From: Rhizobium leguminosarum bv. viciae USDA 2370
GTDB lineage: Bacteria > Pseudomonadota > Alphaproteobacteria > Rhizobiales > Rhizobiaceae
Assembly (NCBI RefSeq): GCF_002008365.1
Contig: NZ_MRDL01000001.1
Span: forward strand, 1 to 64,000
DNA length: 64,000 bases
Direction of reading: 5' to 3'
Within the stretch, counting starts at the first letter, position 1. Each line of letters starts with the position of its first letter. Shown piece by piece: positions 53,240-62,239 of the stretch. The notes under the pieces are model-generated. The model did no database searches, was not told the origin of the DNA, and worked only from the letters and a program-made list of their open reading frames with translations. Made by a program: the position numbers and the translations under genes.

Positions 53240-53943
53240 GCGGTTTCGACCTTTCGGCAATCCTTGGAAATCCGGAATACACCGCCATGCTGCTGCATGG
53301 AATCGAGATGACCTTCATCATCTATGCCGGCTCCTGGTCGATGGCGATGGCGCTGGCACTTCTGCTGCTGGCTTTGCGTTTGTCGCCCTTTCGCTTCGGC
53401 GATCCGTTAGTCGCCGCTTACGTCTCCTACCACCGGAACGTCCCGACCCTGGTTCAGCTCATGCTGTGGTACTTCGGGATTTTCACCCTGATGCCGAGCG
53501 GGGTAGCCGAATGGCTGGCAGTCCATAATGCGGAAGCCATCTTCGCGGTGATCGGGCTCGGGCTCTGCCAGGCGGCTTATTTCAGCGAAGATCTTCGGTC
53601 CGGCGTGCGCTCGGTCAGTCCCGGCCAAATGCAGGCGGCTCGCGCCCTTGGCCATGGCTATGTCTCCGCGATGCGTTTCGTCATCATGCCGCAGGGCGTG
53701 CGCAACGCGCTGCCGCCGCTCATCAACCACAGCGTTTCCCTGTTCAAGAACAGCAGTCTCGCCGTTGTCATCGGAGCCTCGGAGCTGACCCATGCCGTGA
53801 AGGAGATCGAGAACCTCAGCTTCCGGACCTTCGAGATCTACCTGATCGGCACGGTTCTCTATCTTTTCTTCTCGCTCGTAATCATGAGCATCGGCGCCTA
53901 TCTGTCGATGCGCACCGATCCTGCCAGGAGCGCGCGCGCATGA
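53236..53943 (+). CDS. Polar amino-acid ABC transporter permease 1
   Basis: A 235-residue permease of the HisMQ type, with five or so hydrophobic segments. The motif [18 protein letters not shown] and the ATPase-docking loop [20 protein letters not shown] (about 130-150) are present. It starts at GTG in an overlap with the SDR gene and ends in an ATGA overlap with the second permease. Confidence 0.9.
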   Translation: MSGFDLSAILGNPEYTAMLLHGIEMTFIIYAGSWSMAMALALLLLALRLSPFRFGDPLVAAYVSYHRNVPTLVQLMLWYFGIFTLMPSGVAEWLAVHNAEAIFAVIGLGLCQAAYFSEDLRSGVRSVSPGQMQAARALGHGYVSAMRFVIMPQGVRNALPPLINHSVSLFKNSSLAVVIGASELTHAVKEIENLSFRTFEIYLIGTVLYLFFSLVIMSIGAYLSMRTDPARSARA

Positions 53944-54698
53944 TCCACGACATGATCGCCATCGTTCGAGACTACTGGCTGCTGCTGCTGATCGGCCAAT
54001 ATCCCAATGGGCCTCTTGGCGGGCTCGCCAATACGCTGATCCTTTCGGCGCTCAGCATCGCTCTCGCCTTTCCGGTCAGCATCCTGTTCGCATTGGCGCG
54101 GCTCTCCAAGTCGCCACTGCTGCGTTGGCCGGTCACTGCGCTGGTCTATTTCACCAGGGGCGTGCCGCTGCTGATGCTCATCCTGTGGAGCTATTTCCTC
54201 GTTCCGCTGCTGACCGGCGCCGATGTACCGAGCTTCGTGACGATGCTGACGACACTCGTGGTCTATCAGAGCGCGTTCCTGAGCGAAGTCGTCCGTGCCG
54301 GCATCGTCGCGCTCGGACCGGGCCAGATGGATGCGGGGCGTGCGCTTGGCCACGGCTATCTCGGTGCGATGCGCTTCATCATCCTGCCGCAGGCGCTCTA
54401 CAACATGATCCCCAGCATCATCTCCACCTTCGTCTCGACGATCAAGGACACGACGCTCGGCTACGTGATCAACGTGCCGGACCTGACCTTTGCCGCAAGC
54501 CAGGTCAACAACCAGCTCCTGACCCAGCCTTTCCAGGTCTTCCTCATTCTGGCGATCGTCTACTTCGCCATCTGCTGGACGCTCACCTACTTCGCAAATC
54601 GCCTCGAGCGGAGCATCACGCGTCGGCGTGCGGGACTTTCCAACCTTCCCTCTGCCGCCTTGGTCGCGCCATCGAAAATCATATCGGAGCAGCTATGA
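53940..54698 (+). CDS. Polar amino-acid ABC transporter permease 2
   Basis: A 252-residue HisMQ-type permease with [17 protein letters not shown] and the docking loop [20 protein letters not shown]. It pairs with permease 1; both halves are needed. It overlaps the ATPase gene by ATGA. Confidence 0.9.
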   Translation: MIHDMIAIVRDYWLLLLIGQYPNGPLGGLANTLILSALSIALAFPVSILFALARLSKSPLLRWPVTALVYFTRGVPLLMLILWSYFLVPLLTGADVPSFVTMLTTLVVYQSAFLSEVVRAGIVALGPGQMDAGRALGHGYLGAMRFIILPQALYNMIPSIISTFVSTIKDTTLGYVINVPDLTFAASQVNNQLLTQPFQVFLILAIVYFAICWTLTYFANRLERSITRRRAGLSNLPSAALVAPSKIISEQL

Positions 54699-55459
54699 CC
54701 ATGTCAGTTTCAGCACAGGAATTGCAGACGATCCGGCTTTCGCAGGTCTGCAAGAGCTACGGCGACTACCCGGTCCTGAAGGACATCGATGCGCAGGTGA
54801 CACGCGGCGAAGTCGTGGTCATCTGCGGGCCGTCCGGTTCGGGAAAATCGACGCTGATCCGCACGATCAATCGACTCGAGGAGATCAACAGCGGATCGAT
54901 TACGCTCGACGGGCAAAACATTCACGCCGCCATGCGGGCGAAGGAACTCAATGCACTGCGCAGCCGGATCGGCTTCGTATTTCAGAACTTCAACCTGTTT
55001 CCGCACCTTTCGGTGGTCGAAAACGTGTCGATGTCGCCGATCCGGGTGAAGGGCGTGGCGCCTGATGTTGCAAAGGACAAGGCCCTCAAGCTTCTCGATC
55101 GGGTCGGTCTCGCCGACAAGGCCCGGGCCTATCCCGGTCAACTCTCCGGCGGCCAGCAGCAGCGGGTGGCAATCGCCCGCGCCCTTGCCATGGAACCGCC
55201 GGTGATGCTGTTCGACGAGCCGACCAGCGCGCTCGATCCTGAAATGGTCGGCGAAGTGTTGGCCGTCATGAAGAGCCTGGCGTCGGAAGGCATGACCATG
55301 CTCTGCGTCACTCATGAAATGGGCTTCGCGCGCGACGTCGCGGATCGGGTCTGGTTCATCGATGCGGGCCAGATCCTCGAAATGGCGACCCCCGAGGACT
55401 TCTTCAACAATCCAAGCCATCCCCGTGCGCAGCGATTCCTCGCTGATCTCAGGCATTGA
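54695..55459 (+). CDS. Polar amino-acid ABC transporter, ATP-binding protein
   Basis: A 254-residue ATPase with Walker [10 protein letters not shown] (45-53), Q-loop [17 protein letters not shown], signature [15 protein letters not shown], Walker [15 protein letters not shown] and H-loop [14 protein letters not shown]. This is the GlnQ/HisP type. GGAG stands five bases before ATG 54695. It is followed by the binding-protein gene. Confidence 0.92.
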   Translation: MTMSVSAQELQTIRLSQVCKSYGDYPVLKDIDAQVTRGEVVVICGPSGSGKSTLIRTINRLEEINSGSITLDGQNIHAAMRAKELNALRSRIGFVFQNFNLFPHLSVVENVSMSPIRVKGVAPDVAKDKALKLLDRVGLADKARAYPGQLSGGQQQRVAIARALAMEPPVMLFDEPTSALDPEMVGEVLAVMKSLASEGMTMLCVTHEMGFARDVADRVWFIDAGQILEMATPEDFFNNPSHPRAQRFLADLRH

Positions 55460-55490
55460 TACCAACCACCAAAAACAAAGGAGAACAGCA

Positions 55491-56327
55491 ATGAACTGGA
55501 AATGCCTAACCCTCACCGTCGCATTTGCCGGCATGGCGGCGGCCGTACCCGCAAAAGCCGATCAGCTCGACAACATCATCTCGGCGAAAACCCTGCGCTG
55601 CGCGACGTTCGCCGACGTTCCTCCCTTCGCCTCACCCGATCCGAAGACCCGCGAAATGGCCGGTTTCGACGTCGATCTCTGCGGCGCCATCGCCAAGGAA
55701 TTGGGCGTCAAGGCCGAAATCAAGCCGGTTTCGGTCGAAGCGCGTGTGCCCGAGGTCAAGCTCGGTCGCGTCGACATCACGGTCGCCAACCTTGCCTATA
55801 CTCTGAGCCGCGCCGAGCAGATCCAGTTCAGCGACCCCTATTATCTCGCCAAGGAAATGCTGATCGTGCCGGCGGACGATGCCGGCAAGACGAAGGCCGA
55901 TTTCGCCGGCCAGCGCATCGCTTCGACCAAGGGTTCGACGTCTGAGATGTCGATCAAGCTCAACAAATCCGATCCGCTGACCTTCCAGGATACCGCCTCT
56001 GCCTATCTCGCCGTCCAACAGGGCAAGGCCCGCGGCATGGTGGCCAACACCATGACGACGACCAAGTTCGTCAATGAATCGAAGAGCAAGGGCAAGCCAA
56101 TGCGGATGATCGAGGAGCCGATGCTGTATCAGCCCATCGGCATCGGCATGGCCAAGGATCAGCCGGCGCTGACCGCCAAGATCAACGAGATCCTTCGCAA
56201 GCTCGACACATCAGGCGAGATCAACAAGATCTGGGACAAGTGGCTCGGCCCGGATACCGAATACAAGATGACGCGCACCGACAAGGTCGTATCGCTCTCG
56301 GAGCTGAAGTTCGACCCGATCCCCTAG
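55491..56327 (+). CDS. Polar amino-acid ABC transporter, periplasmic binding protein
   Basis: A 278-residue family 3 binding protein. The signal peptide MNWKCLTLTVAFAGMAAAVPAKA is cleaved before DQL. The body has LRCATFADVPPFASPDPKT, MAGFDVDLCGAIAKELG and the late IGIGMAKDQPALTAKINEIL. A fully paired hairpin lies about 40 bases downstream. The ligand is unknown; a glutamate-like or modified amino acid would fit the neighbouring enzymes. Confidence 0.9.
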   Translation: MNWKCLTLTVAFAGMAAAVPAKADQLDNIISAKTLRCATFADVPPFASPDPKTREMAGFDVDLCGAIAKELGVKAEIKPVSVEARVPEVKLGRVDITVANLAYTLSRAEQIQFSDPYYLAKEMLIVPADDAGKTKADFAGQRIASTKGSTSEMSIKLNKSDPLTFQDTASAYLAVQQGKARGMVANTMTTTKFVNESKSKGKPMRMIEEPMLYQPIGIGMAKDQPALTAKINEILRKLDTSGEINKIWDKWLGPDTEYKMTRTDKVVSLSELKFDPIP

Positions 56328-56367
56328 GACCTCGGTGTCATCCGATAATAATGTCCAAACGAAATCA

Positions 56368-56390
56368 GACGGCGGGGCATGCCCGCCGTC
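56368..56390 (+). terminator. Perfect hairpin after the amino-acid binding-protein gene
   Basis: GACGGCGGG and CCCGCCGTC form a nine-base stem with a five-base loop, 40 bases after the binding-protein stop and only 22 bases before the start of the RraA-like gene. No T-run follows. Confidence 0.65.
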
Positions 56391-56411
56391 GGCCAACGAT
56401 GGGAGGCATCC

Positions 56412-57086
56412 GTGATCCATATTAAAGATATTGCCGAACGGCCAAGCAAAGCCGATATCGACGCCGTTTCCAAATTTTCACCCGCGACGATCCACGAAGC
56501 CCAAGGGCGCCGCGGAGCCCTTTCCTCCCGCCTGAAGCCCGTCGACTACCGCATGAAACTCTGCGGTCCGGCCTTTACGGTGAAATGCGCGCCGCGTGAC
56601 AACATCATGCTGCAGCTTGCCATCAACTATGCAAAGCCGGGCGATATCATCGTCGTATCGGCCGGCGAATACGAAGAGGCCGGATCCTTCGGCGATGTCC
56701 TCGCCAACGCCTGCCTGGCAAAGGGCATCGGCGGTCTCGTGACCGACACCGGCGTGCGCGACACCCTTCAGCTCAGGGAACTTGGCTTTCCCGTCTTCTC
56801 GCTCAGCGTCTGCATCAAGGGGACGGTGAAAGAAACTATTGCGGCGGTGAACGACACGATCATCGTCGGCGGCGAAATCATCCATCCCGGCGACATCATC
56901 GCCGGTGATGCCGACGGCTTGGTGGTCGTGCGTCGCCAGGAAGCGCAGGAAGTCGCCAGGCTGTCACAGGCCCGCGAAGATGCCGAGGCCGGCTATATCG
57001 CGGCATATAAGCAGGGTAAATCGGTCATCGAGGTCAGCAATCTCGAACCGGTGCTGAAAGCCAAAGGCCTCGTCGTCGACATCTGA
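56412..57086 (+). CDS. RraA-like / 4-hydroxy-4-methyl-2-oxoglutarate aldolase-like protein
   Basis: A 224-residue protein of the RraA-like fold. ATIHEAQGRRGALSSRLKPV near the start, the phosphate-like loop GDIIVVSAGEYEEAGSFGDVLANACLAKGIGG, and the catalytic-region VTDTGVRDTLQLRELGFPVF with Arg-Asp are as in HMG/CHA aldolases. GTG 56412 is chosen because GGGAGG stands five bases upstream. It may act as an aldolase or decarboxylase on a small oxo-acid from the pathway. The family includes non-enzymatic members. Confidence 0.8.
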   Translation: MIHIKDIAERPSKADIDAVSKFSPATIHEAQGRRGALSSRLKPVDYRMKLCGPAFTVKCAPRDNIMLQLAINYAKPGDIIVVSAGEYEEAGSFGDVLANACLAKGIGGLVTDTGVRDTLQLRELGFPVFSLSVCIKGTVKETIAAVNDTIIVGGEIIHPGDIIAGDADGLVVVRRQEAQEVARLSQAREDAEAGYIAAYKQGKSVIEVSNLEPVLKAKGLVVDI

Positions 57087-57125
57087 CGCGACAGCGCAAT
57101 AGCTATCAGCCCTGCCACTTCAAAG

Positions 57126-57152
57126 GGCGGCTGGCCTTTTCGGCCAGCCGCC
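57126..57152 (+). terminator. Hairpin terminator after the RraA-like gene
   Basis: GGCGGCTGGCC and GGCCAGCCGCC form a perfect 11-base stem around TTTTC, 40 bases after the stop. A TTAT follows. It likely ends the importer operon before the orphan gene. Confidence 0.75.
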
Positions 57153-57196
57153 TTATGCATAAATGCTACTAGCAGGCGCCCGCCTCAAGATCAGTC

Positions 57197-57234
57197 TGGA
57201 CACTATTATGGACACATGTTCTATACAATGGACA
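57197..57234. promoter_or_regulatory. Three TGGACA direct repeats before the orphan TIM-barrel-like gene
   Basis: TGGACA occurs at 57197, 57209 and 57229, with spacings of 12 and 20 bases, in the short promoter region just before the gene at 57254. The middle copy is part of a near palindrome GGACACATGTTC. They look like a binding site for a regulator. Confidence 0.4.
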
Positions 57235-57253
57235 GATCTGACGGGAGCACGCC

Positions 57254-58438
57254 ATGCATCTTTCCATGTGGACTTACCCCTGGGATATCCAGGACCAGGG
57301 GCTCACCGCACTCGCCGCCGACCTTCGCGACCGTGCAGGCCTGACGACGGTCAGCCTGGCGACCTCCTATCACGCCGGCCGGTTCCTGCAGCCCCGAAGC
57401 CCACAGCAGAAGGCCTATTTCCCCGAAGACGGGACGGTCTACTTCCGGCCGGATGAGAGCCTATGGCGGGATAAGCTGATCCGGCCGCTGATGGCTGAGA
57501 ATGTCACTGAGCGCGGCGACATGCTGGAAGCCCTCGTCCAAGGACGCGAGGCGACGGGTCTCGAGGTCTCCTGCTGGACGGTCTGCCTTCACAATACCCG
57601 TCTCGGCATGCTGCATCCCGATCACGTGACGCAGAACGCCTTCGGCAATCCCAACTACTACAATCTTTGCCCCTCCAGCCCGGCGGCGCGGGCCTATGCC
57701 GTCACCCTTGTTCGCGACATAACGACCAACTACCAGCCCGATATGGTGGAACTCGAGAGCCCGAACTTCATGGGATTCGCGCACGAATATCATCACGAGA
57801 AAGACGGCGTCGGCCTGAACGCCGAAGACGATTTCCTGCTGTCGCTCTGCTTCTGCGACCATTGCACGGTGCGCGCCGAAAAGGCCGGCGTGCCGGTCGA
57901 AGGTGCGCGCCGGTCGGTCGGGCGCTTCATCGCCGAACTCTGCGAACGAGCTGTCCCGGAACGGCAATTCCCGGACTTCCCGGCGGCCGGCATCGACGCC
58001 TTTCGCGACCATCCTGATCTGCATGCCTATCTCACTTGGCGCAGCGAACCGGTGACCAGCCTGATCGGCGAGATCAAGGCGGCAGCCGATCCGGGGACAC
58101 GCATCGTGCTCATCGACCTGAAGGACGGCTGGCTCGGCGGCGTCGATCTCGCAGCCGCCGGCAAGCTCTGCGACGGGGCGATCCTCTGCTGCTACGACAT
58201 GGAGCCGGATGCCGTCGGCGATGTCATCCGGACCGGCAGGGCGGCAATCGGACCGGGCAAGTTCCTCGGGGTGGGCCTGCGCGTCTTCTATCCTGAGGTC
58301 AGCGGGCCGGCGGTGCTCGCCGCACGCGCCAAGGCCGCCGTCGATGCCGGCGCTGACGGCGTGAACTTCTACAATTACGGCCTGATACCGGCTAAGCGCC
58401 TCGAGTGGGTCAAGACGTCGGTCGGCGCAATCACGTAA
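57254..58438 (+). CDS. Unknown TIM-barrel-like protein with CxCxxC motif
   Basis: A 394-residue protein. The beginning MHLSMWTYPWDIQDQGLTAL and strand-helix alternation (VSLATSYHAGRF, VSCWTVCLHNT, MVELESPNFMGF, GVNFYNYGLIPA) look like a TIM barrel, perhaps glycosidase-like. A CFCDHCTVRA motif near residue 197 resembles zinc-type CxCxxC motifs in some uncharacterised glycosidase-like proteins. No signal peptide. GGGAG precedes the ATG. No named family comes to mind. It converges on the aspartoacylase-family gene. Confidence 0.55.
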   Translation: MHLSMWTYPWDIQDQGLTALAADLRDRAGLTTVSLATSYHAGRFLQPRSPQQKAYFPEDGTVYFRPDESLWRDKLIRPLMAENVTERGDMLEALVQGREATGLEVSCWTVCLHNTRLGMLHPDHVTQNAFGNPNYYNLCPSSPAARAYAVTLVRDITTNYQPDMVELESPNFMGFAHEYHHEKDGVGLNAEDDFLLSLCFCDHCTVRAEKAGVPVEGARRSVGRFIAELCERAVPERQFPDFPAAGIDAFRDHPDLHAYLTWRSEPVTSLIGEIKAAADPGTRIVLIDLKDGWLGGVDLAAAGKLCDGAILCCYDMEPDAVGDVIRTGRAAIGPGKFLGVGLRVFYPEVSGPAVLAARAKAAVDAGADGVNFYNYGLIPAKRLEWVKTSVGAIT

Positions 58439-58453
58439 GCAGATCAGCGCTCC

Positions 58454-59467
58454 TCAGGATGCGATGGGTTCGGCGACCTGGATCAGGCAGTCGCCGGCCT
58501 GGCTGTCGCAGTGCAGCCTGTGGGAAATGACAATGCCGCTCTCGGCAAAGCGCAGCTCTTCCTCCGGCTGATCCAGGCGTTCGAGGTCATGGTACCATCC
58601 GGCAAGGTCGCCGGCGGAAACGGTGGCGCCGAGTGCCACGGCCGGCTCGAACCAGCCTCTGTGGTTCGCATAGATGCCCTGGCTATGGCGGGATAGCGAA
58701 AGCAGCTGCAACGGCCCGGGCTCGGTGAGCGGCGCGCGCGACAGCACCGGACGCTCGACGATGCCGAGTGTCACCAGCAGCCGGTCGATTGCCGCCGCCG
58801 TGAAGGCCATTGTCTCAGACGTCACGGTGCCGCCGCCGCCGAACTCGCCGGAAAGCCCTACGGTCCCGGCCCTTGCCGCAGCCCCCATCGATGTCGGCGC
58901 GGTCGGCCCGTTGTCGGCGATGAAGGCATGCGCCGCACCCATGGCGCGCATCAGCGAAACGGACCGTTCGAAGCGGGCGGCATCGGCCTGCCGCTCAATC
59001 AGCGTGCAGGGCAGATGCGCCATGGACGTGCCGCCCGAATGCAAGTCGAGCACGACGTCATGGCGCGGAAAAAGTTCGTGTTCGAGGAAATGCGCCATCC
59101 GCGCTGTCGGCGAGCCGGTGGGATCGCCGGGAAACGCTCGATTGAGGTTGCCCCCGTCGAAGGGCGAGCAGCGCTTGGCCGCCATCACCGCCGGGAGGTT
59201 CGCCATCGGCAGGATGGTGACGGCGCCGCGGATTTCAGCGACATCAAGCAGCCGCATCAACCGGCCGAGCTGGAGTTCGCCCTCATATTCGTCGCCATGG
59301 TTGCCGGCCATCAGCAGCAAAGACGGCCCCTCGCCATTTTTCAGGCGAAGGAACGGAATGCGGATCTGATAATAGGGCGACCGATCGATCGAATAGGGAA
59401 TGGCGAGGTGGCCGGCCTGCCGGCCCTCGCGCGAAAAGTCGATCGGATTGACGAGACCGCTGTGCAT
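58454..59467 (-). CDS. Succinylglutamate desuccinylase/aspartoacylase-family hydrolase
   Basis: A 337-residue zinc amidohydrolase. The zinc ligands are in LLMAGNHGDEYEGELQL (histidine and glutamate) and VVLDLHSGGTSM (histidine); NLNRAFPGDPTGSPTARMAHF is the substrate region. It resembles DoeB-type N-acetyl-diaminobutyrate deacetylases more than AstE in length. It would remove an acyl group from an N-acyl amino acid. It is the last gene of the minus-strand operon and follows RidA after a repeat element. Confidence 0.8.
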   Translation of the reverse strand: MHSGLVNPIDFSREGRQAGHLAIPYSIDRSPYYQIRIPFLRLKNGEGPSLLLMAGNHGDEYEGELQLGRLMRLLDVAEIRGAVTILPMANLPAVMAAKRCSPFDGGNLNRAFPGDPTGSPTARMAHFLEHELFPRHDVVLDLHSGGTSMAHLPCTLIERQADAARFERSVSLMRAMGAAHAFIADNGPTAPTSMGAAARAGTVGLSGEFGGGGTVTSETMAFTAAAIDRLLVTLGIVERPVLSRAPLTEPGPLQLLSLSRHSQGIYANHRGWFEPAVALGATVSAGDLAGWYHDLERLDQPEEELRFAESGIVISHRLHCDSQAGDCLIQVAEPIAS

Positions 59468-59498
59468 GATGTCTCCAGTGCGGGCGGTTGCGATGCCG

Positions 59499-59601
59499 TT
59501 ACAGCGCCGCGCGTCTTTTTGAGCCGCGCAAAGGACGCTGTAACACTTTCAACTTGCGCATCGGCCCGAAAATCGATTCCGATTTTCGGGCCGATGCACT
59601 A
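59499..59601. repeat. Paired palindromes, mosaic repeat element at the ridA end
   Basis: Two inverted repeats: TTACAGCG...CGCTGTAA (59499-59543) and a perfect 40-base palindrome at 59558-59597 with 18-base arms (start GCATCGGCCCGAAAATCG) around ATTC. The element ends with CACTAGAGC, so the edge holds the TAG stop of the RidA gene. This looks like a member of the same RIME group as the elements at 16388 and 19928 but with other hairpins. Confidence 0.75.
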
Positions 59602-59943
59602 GAGCGCGGCGATCGCGGTCATTTCGACGCGTAGATCGGGATCGGCGAGACGAGCTTCGGTGCAGGCGCGGGCCGGTGGGTTTTCGATGTCGATCCAGTC
59701 GTCATAGACGCTGTTCATCGCCTCGAAATCGACGATCGCCGGCAGGAAGACATTGACGGCGATGAGACGCGAGCGGTCGATGCCAGCTTCTTTCAAAAGG
59801 GCGTCGATCTTGCCGAGCACGTCGCGGGTCTGGTCCTTGATATCAGCCTTGCGATTTTCCGCGACCTGGCCGGCAATATAGACGAGACCGCCGTAGCTGA
59901 CGGCTTGGCTCATACGCGAACCTTTCTGATAACGCTGGATCAT
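59599..59943 (-). CDS. ridA: RidA/YjgF-family enamine/imine deaminase
   Basis: A 114-residue protein with SQAVSYGGLVYIAGQVAENR, VNVFLPAIVDFEAMNSVYDDW and the active-site arginine in NPPARACTEARLADPDLRVE. The RidA family hydrolyses reactive enamines produced by PLP enzymes such as the DSD1-type enzyme encoded just upstream. This pairing makes functional sense. The stop falls inside the flanking repeat. Confidence 0.9.
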   Translation of the reverse strand: MIQRYQKGSRMSQAVSYGGLVYIAGQVAENRKADIKDQTRDVLGKIDALLKEAGIDRSRLIAVNVFLPAIVDFEAMNSVYDDWIDIENPPARACTEARLADPDLRVEMTAIAAL

Positions 59944-59979
59944 TGCGGGTTTTCCTTTTCTTGCTTTTGGAGGGAGAGT

Positions 59980-61290
59980 TCAGCCGAAGCTGGTCAGATA
60001 GGCTGTCGTCACCGAATGGTCGGGGTCGAGGCCGTAGAGGATGGCATGCCGGTCAAGGCAGGTGCAGGGATGAGAGATGCCGTACTCGATGACGTCGCCG
60101 ACCGCGACGTCGCTGCCGTCGGCAAGTGCGACGAAGGCGTGCTGATCGTTGAGGCGAAACACGTCGGCGCCCACGAGATCGGCGAGATACGCCCCATTGC
60201 GATAGAGCGCCAGCGGCCGCGGCAGACCCTGATCCATCGCCACGTCGCGCATGCCCATGCCTGAGATCGCCAGCCGCGGTTCCGGCCGGGAGAGGACCTC
60301 GGCCCAGACCCGCAGCGCAGGACGGAAAGCTGCGGCCGCCGAAGCCGTCTCGCCGCCGATGCGGAAACCGCCGCGTGCATCGAGGCCGGCAAGGCCGCGC
60401 TCGTAGATGCCGTGATCGTGGAAGAAGATCGCGCCGCTGCGCAGCACCAGCCAGCAGGCGGGATCGGCCGCAACGGCGGCTGAAAGCCTGGCAATCACAA
60501 GGTCGAAAAACACCGAGCCGCCAGCCGTGACCAGGAGCGGCCGCTCGTCGCCTATGCGGGCGCGCACCTTCGGCAGGAAATCCGATGTCACCGCCATCAG
60601 CGCATCGATGCGACGCATCGTCTCTTCCGCATCGGCGGTCGCCGCCGCGCCCTCATAGGCGGCGATGCCGGTCAACCTAAAGGCCGGCGTCTCCACGGCA
60701 AGGATCGCCTGGAGAATTGCCTCGGCGGCGTCGACGCTGCGAGCACCGGCGCGACCCGCGCCGAATTCCAGCAGCAGGCCGAGGGGCGGTAGATCTGCGC
60801 GCTCCTGCCATGCGGAGCGAAGAGCCTCGACCAGCGCCGTCGAATCCACGAAGATATGGAGTTCGGCATCGGGATAGTGGCCAAGCAGGGCCGCAAGCCG
60901 GCGGGCGGCGGCGGCCCCGCCGATCTCGTTGGCGAGGATCAGCCGGCGCTGTCCCGCCTTGAGCAGGACGGCGGCCTGGCGGATGTCGGCGACCGTCGTG
61001 CCCCAAGCGCCTGCCGCCAGAAGTGCCTCCGACAGCGCCGTCGACATCGGTGTCTTGGCGTGCGGGGCGATTTCGGCGCCGAGGCTCTTCACATAGGCCA
61101 TCATCAGTTCGACATTGCCGGAGAAGGCCTGCCGGTCGAGCGAGATCAGCGGCAGGGCCATCCTGCCGTCATAGGGCTTCCATCCCTGCTTGCCGATTGC
61201 ATCCAGCGGGAGCGACGGATTGCCCGGCGGAAAGCCGCGCACCCGCTCGTCGATCAGCACGTTTTCCGTCGCGATATGAAGGTCAGACAT
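59980..61290 (-). CDS. DSD1-type PLP enzyme (D-serine dehydratase/amino acid deaminase-like)
   Basis: A 436-residue alanine-racemase-fold (type III) PLP enzyme. The PLP lysine is in APHAKTPMS (about residue 78), with RRLILANEIGGAAAARRLA and LLLEFGAGRAGARSVDAAE as core strands. The C-terminal domain has ISGMGMRDVAMDQGLP and the metal-type ending GDVIEYGISHPCTCLDRH, which fits D-serine or D-threonine deaminases. ATG 61290 follows GGGAGGGG and overlaps the amidohydrolase stop by eight bases. Likely releases ammonia and an oxo-acid from a D- or beta-hydroxy amino acid. Confidence 0.8.
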   Translation of the reverse strand: MSDLHIATENVLIDERVRGFPPGNPSLPLDAIGKQGWKPYDGRMALPLISLDRQAFSGNVELMMAYVKSLGAEIAPHAKTPMSTALSEALLAAGAWGTTVADIRQAAVLLKAGQRRLILANEIGGAAAARRLAALLGHYPDAELHIFVDSTALVEALRSAWQERADLPPLGLLLEFGAGRAGARSVDAAEAILQAILAVETPAFRLTGIAAYEGAAATADAEETMRRIDALMAVTSDFLPKVRARIGDERPLLVTAGGSVFFDLVIARLSAAVAADPACWLVLRSGAIFFHDHGIYERGLAGLDARGGFRIGGETASAAAAFRPALRVWAEVLSRPEPRLAISGMGMRDVAMDQGLPRPLALYRNGAYLADLVGADVFRLNDQHAFVALADGSDVAVGDVIEYGISHPCTCLDRHAILYGLDPDHSVTTAYLTSFG

Positions 61291-62239
61291 GGTAGCCCCT
61301 CCCGATCTCGGCGGGATCGGCGATGCCGAGCCGATAGGTGTCATTGGCGGTGGCAAAGAACAGGGCCCGCTGTTCGTCGTAAGAGAGCTTTGAGGCGACC
61401 GCTCGGAAAACCTGGTAAACCTCGTCGAAAGAAGCGTGCAAGCCCGCGACCGGAAAGTCGCTCGCGAACATGGCGCGCGCCGGACCGAAACAATCGAGGC
61501 AATGCTCGATCACCGGCCGCAGGCTTTCGAGCGTCCACTTATTGTCGTAGGCGACGAGGTCGGAAATCTTCAGGCGCAGATTCGGCTCGCTGCCGAGCGC
61601 CCGCAGACCACGGCGCCAGAGCGCCATGCCGTCCTCCGTCCGGTCAGCCGGACTGCCGCCGTGGTTGAGTACGAAAAGCGTTTGCGGAAAAGCGCGCACC
61701 AGTTCGAGCGCCTCATTCATCTGCCAGGGATAGAGCATCAGGTCGAAGACCAGCCCGAGCCGCGTGGCGTGCGCTAACCCCGCCCGCCAGGCGGGATCGC
61801 CCATGCGGTTCGCGCGCGAAGCAAAACTCTTCGTCACATCGGGATGCCAGCTCAGAATATCGCGGATACCGACGACGTTGGGATTTGCCGCTTCCGCCTC
61901 GAGCAGGCGCAAGGCGTCCGGCCCGTCGAGGGGCACGCGCGCGATATAACGGCGCGCCACGCCGGAGCTGCGGTCGAGGCCATCCAGCCAGCGGCTCTCT
62001 TCCAGCGGGTAGGCAACGGACCAGCCGGCCTCCACATGCACGGTTGCAATCACGTTCTGGCGGGCAGCATCGGCGCGATAATCGTCGATGCCGTAGTCGC
62101 GCAGGATCGGTGCGAGGCTTCCGAAAACCATCTCCTCGCCGGATGCGCGCGCCTTCTGAAGCCAGGGATGACGTTCCAGCTTAAGGTCCCAGAGGTGATG
62201 GTGCGGGTCGATCACCGGCCCGTCATAGAGTTTCGTCAT
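61283..62239 (-). CDS. Amidohydrolase 2-family TIM-barrel hydrolase
   Basis: A 318-residue metal-dependent hydrolase. The first metal ligands are in VIDPHHHLWDL (about residues 9-19); later VEAGW, LNHGGSPADRTED and FASDFPVAGLHASFD mark the remaining site. This group includes lactonases and decarboxylases of sugar-like acids. The start overlaps the permease stop by ATGA. In this operon a lactone or cyclic amide substrate is plausible. Confidence 0.82.
   Translation of the reverse strand: MTKLYDGPVIDPHHHLWDLKLERHPWLQKARASGEEMVFGSLAPILRDYGIDDYRADAARQNVIATVHVEAGWSVAYPLEESRWLDGLDRSSGVARRYIARVPLDGPDALRLLEAEAANPNVVGIRDILSWHPDVTKSFASRANRMGDPAWRAGLAHATRLGLVFDLMLYPWQMNEALELVRAFPQTLFVLNHGGSPADRTEDGMALWRRGLRALGSEPNLRLKISDLVAYDNKWTLESLRPVIEHCLDCFGPARAMFASDFPVAGLHASFDEVYQVFRAVASKLSYDEQRALFFATANDTYRLGIADPAEIGRGYHV

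Noticed and set aside
59558..59597. Palindrome as an ordinary Rho-independent terminator
   Set aside because: There is no T-run on either side, and it forms part of a two-hairpin repeat element, so I list it as a repeat.
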